Shown here one piece after another: positions 56,001 to 64,000 of a DNA stretch of 64,000 nt. The stretch lies in assembly GCA_900239685.1 (NCBI GenBank), contig OENT01000021.1, positions 1 to 64,000 of the forward strand, read 5' to 3'. The DNA comes from Rotaria macrura. Lineage: Eukaryota; Rotifera; Eurotatoria; Philodinida; Philodinidae. The first letter of the stretch is position 1; every line of letters starts with the position of its first letter. Position numbers and translations under genes: made by a program. The notes beneath the pieces were generated by a model, which was not told where the DNA came from, searched no databases, and saw only the letters and a program-made list of their open reading frames with translations.

Positions 56001-59000
56001 ATGATAATTTTTCGCTATTTAGTAGTATGAAACATTCAAATGATTCGAGGGTTGAATAGTTAACTGTAGATATTTTTTCCAGTCATTTATTCGACGAGAA
56101 AGAAGATTGTTTTGTTGAATAGAACAGATCCAATGACTGCTATGAAAAACAGAAATCGAAAGTAGTCGAGAAAGTTGTGAACCATTTTATAGAGTTCACT
56201 TAACGTTAACATTACTATTCGGAGTTCGTTCGTTAGCTTCCGCATGAATAGAGTCGGGGCACTGATACTGTGGGATAAAAAGAAAAAAAGGTGAACTTAA
56301 TGGAATTCAAACCTACATTTTCCACTATCCAGACAGATATACCAAACAAGGTAGATGACAAGGATCAATCCCATCCTAGTTTGGAACGACGCTGCATCAT
56401 CGCTAACTCTAACACTATCACAAGACATGTCTTAATGCCCTGTTTGTTTCTCAAAGCACAGCAAAATTTCTAAATAAACCAAGAAAGATTATTAAAAAGT
56501 CTGAAACTTAGACAATATGTAAGACATAGTTTTCAAGTTTAGTATGTGTACATGTTATTTCTGTCATTTGGAAACACTACCACAGTTACAATTGATATGT
56601 AATCAAAGAAGATTCTTAAATAAGAATAAGCAACACAATGTTAAAAAATCGAAAAATATCTAATTTAATGAATTTTTTCTGTTTGATCAGATCATGCACG
56701 TTTAAATGCATCTGAGATCAAGATTGTATGAAAAGCTTTCTTTCGACATGCAAAAACTAGTGTTAACGTGTTACATTGAGATTGTATCCGTGAAAAATAA
56801 AAATGATAGTCTTCTACGACGGAAATTTACATCGCTATTTTAAATTTGATATTCAATATTGATTATGTTTTTGTTCAAATTGATACAGAAAATCGATCTT
56901 TTTTGACTAATATTTTGAGACTCGATTGCTCATATGACAGAACGGTACAAAATCAGATATTACCTGAATCGATTTGAACTGAAAATTGCTTCGAACCCCG
57001 CTATTTTGATCTTATTTTTTCAAATTCACCAGATATTCGAATTACACTGACCAATTACAATTGGTTTATTTTCAATAATTTATTTGAATAATTTTTCAAA
57101 TTTTTAAGATGAAGTGATATCTATCCCTTGTAAGAGAAAATCAGATTAACGTAGTGACATTTGAAAAAGTTAGCATTCTAAAAAGACACTACTTCGATTT
57201 GAATTATAGGCTCCTTTTAAGTGTTAGATATTTTGAGTAACGAAGTATTGTAAAATATCGAGCTTCTCACTAGAAATAGAATTTTTATGATAGAAATAAT
57301 GTTATTTTTATCATAAAGCAAGAGTCTTTTACTCAAAATCCTATTTTCTACATTATGAGTGTAAAAATATGCACAAAAAGAGGAGACTCGATAAAGTCAC
57401 TGGGCGACCGTCTTTGAAGTTAGCTTGTTTCTATCCAATTAGAATATGCAGTGTTTTCCAAATAATTTTTTTCAGTCTTCTTCCTCAGAAGACGACAGTG
57501 TCAGTTCTTTTGCCTAAGGCCATAGTATTCTGCAGTAATACCACGAAAATAAAATGATGTTTTCACAGGCTAAAGTCAGATATATTCAGAAAATTCAAAC
57601 ATACTTGTTTTATGAATATCAAAAATCAAAGTAGTCGAAACTCTATATTGTGTGAAATAACCCTGACTAGCCTTTGGGGTAATTTTACAACATATATTTT
57701 ACAAGTCTTGGCTGAAAATATTTTTTCTAACTTCAAAATTTTTCCTATTCATGCATCTGAATATTTTACGCTGAAAACCTGTAAATTTTTGAAAGAACAA
57801 TGGTGAGTTCGTAGCAGAAGTCGATAATTGTTTTGAACACACGCTTTTGTCAATATAACTTTTATGAAGCAATCCTTGTTACATCTCCAAAAGACTATAA
57901 TCCTAAGAAAATTATCTGGATTGAAGTTTACAATAAAAAAATAGTTGTTTTCAAATTCATAAATAATCGACTAAATCATTTATCGTACGCCAACAGATTA
58001 AAACAGAACGAGATGCTATTTTTTCTAATCTAATATCTTCAATGGATAACCATGTAGTCTTCGTACGTTTTACAATATACTTCTCTCACTGATATATTGA
58101 AATGGTACGTACGTAATTATGTATCATGAAAACTTGACTCTAAGACATTTATCATGTCACTAAATTTTTTAAGTCATTCAAAACATGATCGCTTATTTGA
58201 TGAATTATTGTTTTTATCTTCGATCGACGAATATATAACACAATAGATGAAGACCTACTAGGATTCGTTCGTATACTGTATGTTAGATTCATTTCAATTA
58301 GCACATCCATCGAATTAAGCCTATCTGTGAATCGAATACATTGAAACCTTATGACAAGTAAGCATATGATGCATGATTATTCATGTGATATTCTTCAAAG
58401 CTGTTATCTACTAAGCAAGTTATATAAAAATCGATTTGAGCTTCATACTTAATGTCTTCTTCGTCGTAAAATCTTCTAAAATGTCAAGCCACTAGATCTC
58501 TCCCACGATGAAAATACCTGAATATATCATGTTGAAATTAAGAGTGCTGCTTCATCTAATATAATTTTCCATATTCATATAAATTACAATCAAATAATTC
58601 TTCCAATGACAATAGAACTTCGCTTTTTTACTTCAGCATAAGTATCAACAGCAGCCTTATCATGAGCTCATTAAATTGGATTCAATCATTGCAGTATGAG
58701 TGACTCTGTCGATGAATAACAACAGCAAAGTACGAAGTAGTGCAAAGAAAAAGAATAATATCACGATCACTACCACATCATCCTCTTATGAAATATCTAT
58801 GATTGAAAAATCTTCTTAAATCACGGATTTGATTTGATACGTTAGCGACTAAAAAAATGGATAAAGATTTGTATATCAGCTGTTCTCGATATTTTTGTTC
58901 GTGTTCTGTAAATATTAAACATTTAGTAAGATGTGTTCTAGTTTTCAAAATACTATTCGAGTCATAATTAATCATTCTTCAGGCTACTTTCTTATTTCGA

Positions 59001-62000
59001 CAATGACGTTAGCCTTTCGATTTCAAGTGATATGATTGCAAATCATTTCAATTAAAATACACCTATGGACTTAGTTTTAATTGAATATCAAATATATTGA
59101 TACTTCAAACAGAACTTAACTTTATTCTTACTGATATTTTAGTGAAATATCAGTGGAATAGTTTTTACGCAACATCAGTCGATGTAATATCTTCATAGTT
59201 TAATCAGCAATAGAAAGAATCTCATACGTTGTGTCGATGGACACACACTCAGCTATCGACTATTTCGCGAAAAAACAATTAACTTTCACTGCGTGTCATA
59301 TTCTCCTTTTATTCATAAGACATAATTGACGATGTCGACCTTTTCACTGTATATGCATATATCTATATGTATTGTATTTTCACAGTTGTTTCAAAGATTT
59401 CTTGATAAATATACATATTGCGTCTGCTATTGAAAGATAAAATTATTCAACGAGACCTTTAACATTCTTATTGAAAAATGTAAGATACACTATTTACACA
59501 AGAGAAAAAAAAGGAATACAGTGAAAAACTTTTGAAGAATTTATTTTCTTTATAGAACTTTGATTTTCATTAAGAAATTTAACGTAATATTGGATGTCAA
59601 CAAGTTAAAATATACCGAAAAATATTTTCATATTTCAAAAACTACTACAAACACATGTGATTGTCAAAAGTGAAATTTTCACTGAAAATATTACAGAATA
59701 GATTCATATATATATATATATATTTTCAAGTGGCAAAAATTTTCAATGTTGATTGGGATTATGAAGATAATTTCTGATAAAAATCAAATGTCCATAACAA
59801 GCAAATTCTTACAAATTTGTTCTCTCTATCCTTTGCCATAGATCATAATAAACATGTCTTTTTTACTTGTTCATATTTTCAGTGATTGAAAAAGTTCGAT
59901 TCATAGAAAAAAGGACAGCACTAATAATTATATTTTATGACTACAAAAAAAAGTGACTTGCGATAAAATGAATTGATTTCCTACTGGGTATTCTATCGTC
60001 AAATACTTTGACGGACAGAACGCTTAGGTGTTCCTTCCATTTACTGATGAAGAAATCATGGTATTCGAATCTGAAAAAAAGATGGCTACGGATCACACTA
60101 TGCGATACATCAATGCATTTGATATTTCGTTTAATTAAACACGAATTTTTCGAAGAAAATCGTTAAGAAAAAGAAAACAATACAGATATTTATTTGATTG
60201 AAGATTCGACTAATCTGTTGAAGATTGCTTCCAATCAATACGAAGACATCATTAAATAATTATATTCATTTCCATAGGACAAGATATGAAACAACGCAAA
60301 ACAGTCCAATATTGTACCATCATCAGTATAATAGAATTAGTGATTTTTCGAACTCAGTTTCCCTTCCTATGCCACGAGTTTCAAAAAACCACATTCAATA
60401 TCGTAACTTGGAATTTTTCAAGATTAATTTTACATCATTCGAAAACAAGTATATATACATATGTGTATACATCTTACATGAATAGAAATTGCTAGGCATC
60501 ATAATTTCTTGAATCGAGAATATTAATATGTAAGGAATGTTGTTGAAAGAATAGTTGATAGTCTTTTTCGAACATGATGATAATGAGTTTCGTTTTAAGT
60601 CTATTAACATTTTAACATGTTCAGTAGGAAAAACTCTGTTTAAGTTAGAGTAAACTCTATGATTTCCTCCGTGCTTAATATAAATCTGATGTGTAAATTG
60701 ATTTTGCATTAATCAATCGTGTTCTAAGAGTGACATTCGTCCATATCCATGAGAGTAGTTCACAAACGAATGAAGTATGATCATGCCTACGTATTCTGAT
60801 TGACGATACTAAGTTACAAGTAGTGTTGTCACTTTTTTTTGACAATACGCTTTACATCAGTTACTATTGTTTACATTTAATTGTCTGTATCTAACAATGT
60901 GATGTTTCATACAAGCGAAAATAAAAACGAGACCATGTAAATGTGATAAATGTCAATCCTTTCGCATACATATAAACGCCCACCGATTTTATTTATTATT
61001 AGAGCTTTTCAAATAGTAGGCGAATGAGATATATCAAAAACAAATAATAGATTAATATGACACTGTTATTCACACGATTTATGTCAAAATTTGTGAACAA
61101 AGACTGTAATCATTTAACCTACTAAATTGACTTCTTTTCTCCTGTACAATTAATTACATACCTGAACATAATGCTTTGATAAACTTGAACATTTATCATT
61201 TCGCTACTCTTGTTAAAAGTAAAAATATAATTAGAAAAAGCACGGATACTAGTTAATTTTACCATTTCTTCTCGTTCTATTTTTTTTTGTTTGTTTGAAC
61301 ATAAACTTATTTTTCACTTATTTTTATATTTTATCATTGAAAGCAAAAACCGCACATAAATCAATTTTATTCTTTCATAATAAGTTCCGATCATTTCACA
61401 TATCATTTAGTATACGCGAGTTATTTACAATTATTCATATTTATCTATGTAAACAGTTATGCGATATGGACTAAAATCAAATAAGTATTCTTGATTAGTT
61501 TTTGTTTTCTCTATTGTAATTCTGAATACTCATTACCTTTAGAGTATTAACTCAAATTTGAACTTGCTCTATACGTTACTGGGTACGTATATGCGATACT
61601 TTAATTCGTTTTTACGAATCATAGTTTTATTTTGTTTATTGTATCTTTTGTTCTTCTATTGTTCCTCTGTCCATGTCATGAATATTGAATTATTTAAGTC
61701 GATTGTCTTTAAGAGAAAATAAAAATGACTACTAAAGATTGTCATGATTTGACTTGGTGACATTTCGAACGTATGTTTTGATAATCGAATAGAAAAAAGT
61801 CGTTTGTGAATAAAGCATAATTTATGAGTTAAGTCACTTGACAAACAGTACAAATTATTTTTTCAACGATTTATAGATTATTTATTTCGACAAAGGATAA
61901 AGTGACAGAAAGAAATTTTCACTAACTCACACACGCAAAGAGAAAAGAACAAGAGCAATTTCAACGAATAAGATCCAGATGAAAAGAAATAAGTTTTCTG

Positions 62001-64000
62001 TGGATTTCAAAAATAAGAATTCAGAAAATTAACCTACGTATCTTCTACCATATTCAAAAATTATTTCAATGATTGTACCAGTATAATTATCTAATTATGT
62101 TCTAATCATATATCTTGAAGTGACTTCGATTCCTATCTGAATCTAGTTAAGTAGTTGAATTTTATTCTTACCATGGTTCAGATTTTCATGTATTTTAAAT
62201 AAATATATGTTCGGATTGCGATCTGAACATTTGTACATGTAGATAACTCGACAGTGATAACCTTCAAAATATGAATGTATCTTAGATGTATTCCATGAGA
62301 AAAATTTGATATTATGCGAGTTCGCATTACTCGAAGAGATATGATTTAACACTACGATCATTAGTCTACTCTGATCTCTTTTATGTATAAAATTTTAAAA
62401 TGCAAATTCAAAGTTACATGTTGCTGGACAATTGTTTTTTAATCCTGCAGCAATTGATTTCGATACTCAGGTAAAATTTCAATGCAAATAGACATTGATT
62501 ATATGTATCATGAGGGCATTGTTTCGTAAGGATGTTGCAAAAGGTAATTCATAGTGAAAACGTATTGTTGGGTGATGATAATTATTTTAAAATTTAATTC
62601 TTGCGTTTCAAAGTCAGTTCTTTTTTCTGTCAGATATACTATATTATTCGAGAGGCAGTCATTTTAGAGTAAAATAAAACAAGAATAACTTCTTTTGTTC
62701 TTTTTCCATGTTTGCCATCATTATGAGATAAACAATGATTTTTTTTTCTTGTAATTATGTATCATTCATCACTTCGTACAGCTGAGCTATATTTCTATTT
62801 ATTTATCTTAGACATTTTCAGCCTCATCAATAACATGGATGTCACAAACTCTAATGTGAGATACTGAGTTGCTCAGTAAAGACTGATGAATCAGTCTTGG
62901 CACAAATGTCGAGCTCTACTGCAAAATATTGGTAAATCCTGTGATCCTAGTTCAGTTTTTATTAGAAAGAGCATGAAAAATAGATAATAAAGGGAATTTC
63001 AACAAGTGGAATAAACACCTTTTCGATACATTTTCAAAAGCTCTCCTCGAACACCCTCAACCATGGTTGTCACCACTGTTTGATCTAATTGTTTTATCTT
63101 GAATTTGGTCCGATTTGCTTATTGATCCGAATTTTTGGCTTCCCATCCTCCCCCTATATACCATCTGTTCAATTAAAGCCCAAATCTTTTCGATGGGTCG
63201 ACATTGAGGTACATTAGGAGGATTCAATATAAGACAATTGGATTTTGCTCGCTTTTGTTGATCATCGCTAAATATAATTATTTCGGCGCTGATCTTCGTT
63301 TATAAACTTGAACTGATGTTCGTTTTTTCAAATTACGACTAATCGTCGATTGATTCACTCGAAATCGACGACCAATATGACGTCGACTCACTCCCACCTT
63401 ATTGTCGGCACGTCAAACCAATGTTTTGAACTATTGATCAGAAATTTTCTTTGGACGACCAGTTTTTGGTAAATAATTTGTTGAATTATGTTTACGATAT
63501 CTCGTAATAATATTATAAATTGTTCTAACCGGAACGTTTTCTTTTTTGAAATGATTTACAGTATGTTTTAAAACTTCTTTACTTTCATTTTTAAAGAAAG
63601 TTACAACCCTTTTAGCAAGCGTTTCTGAGTCGGCTTTTTTCAAAGCCATTTCTATCTGAAAATATAAAAAGCAACATATGGTTAGAGACAGTTTTGATTG
63701 CTCTTTCATATAAAAAAAGAATTAGAATCATAGCATGCATCGTTGTTGTGCGGCAGAGCTCGACATTTGTGCCAAGACTTTTGCATCAGTCATTACGTGA
63801 CTATCTTGCAAGACATCTGTTTTAATTCATGTGCCGATGATTTTATCATAACAGAAATGAATCTATGTATACTTTTAGTGGTCGATATTCTTTGACGATA
63901 TCTATTGACAGGCATTTAACTACTATTATATGTATACAACTGATGGAAACATATGATTGTTAAACTATTTGTGTGATTTCTCCCCGACTGTTATGGGTTG

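Overview
The window is AT-rich (roughly 30% G+C by eye) eukaryotic DNA with compact spliced genes. Most introns are 50-80 bp with GT...AG ends, AATAAA signals sit close behind stops, and long gene-poor stretches lie between gene clusters. The gene content best fits a bdelloid rotifer or close relative: a single-exon rhodopsin-type GPCR, a B-box/coiled-coil protein of a type common in rotifers, a rotifer-style ADP-ribosyltransferase, and a mariner-like transposon. The assignment is inferred from families and gene style; no rRNA or mitochondrial marker is present.

Layout. 1-11 kb: one GPCR (3087-4094) in otherwise empty DNA. 11-16 kb: two minus-strand genes head to tail, an LRRC74-like leucine-rich-repeat protein and, 163 bp after its stop, a P-loop GTPase-like protein with a splice-acceptor-like site just before its ATG (possible trans-spliced operon). 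18-19.4 kb: B-box/coiled-coil gene. 23.8-24.2 kb: a small secreted ten-cysteine protein (two exons, TATA box). 25.5-28.0 kb: a seven-exon PAN + zona pellucida (ZP) domain protein with signal peptide and hydrophobic tail. 31-41 kb: a region of relics with a deleted copy of the 43.9 kb gene, two inverted copies of one MITE-like element, a third terminal-inverted-repeat element and a Tc1-like transposase scrap. 41.6-45.2 kb: an ADP-ribosyltransferase-fold gene followed on the same strand by an intact DUF4804/MavL-like gene, a family reported to act as arginine-specific ADP-ribosyl hydrolases. 46.5-54.4 kb: a complete 25-exon OPA1 (mitochondrial inner-membrane fusion dynamin) on the minus strand, divergent from a three-exon PLAC8/cornifelin-type gene. 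54.4-62.9 kb: no supported gene. 62.9-63.8 kb: an internally deleted mariner-like transposon with long inverted repeats and a TA target duplication.

How parts may work together: most genes look unrelated (receptor, extracellular matrix, mitochondrial fusion). The two suggestive pairings are LRRC74-like + GTPase-like, from spacing and orientation, and ART-fold + MavL-like, a possible writer/eraser pair for arginine ADP-ribosylation. The ART-fold protein lacks recognisable catalytic residues, so it may be a pseudoenzyme. I rebuilt spliced genes by hand; joins are phase-checked, but family names rest on recognised motifs, not on searches.
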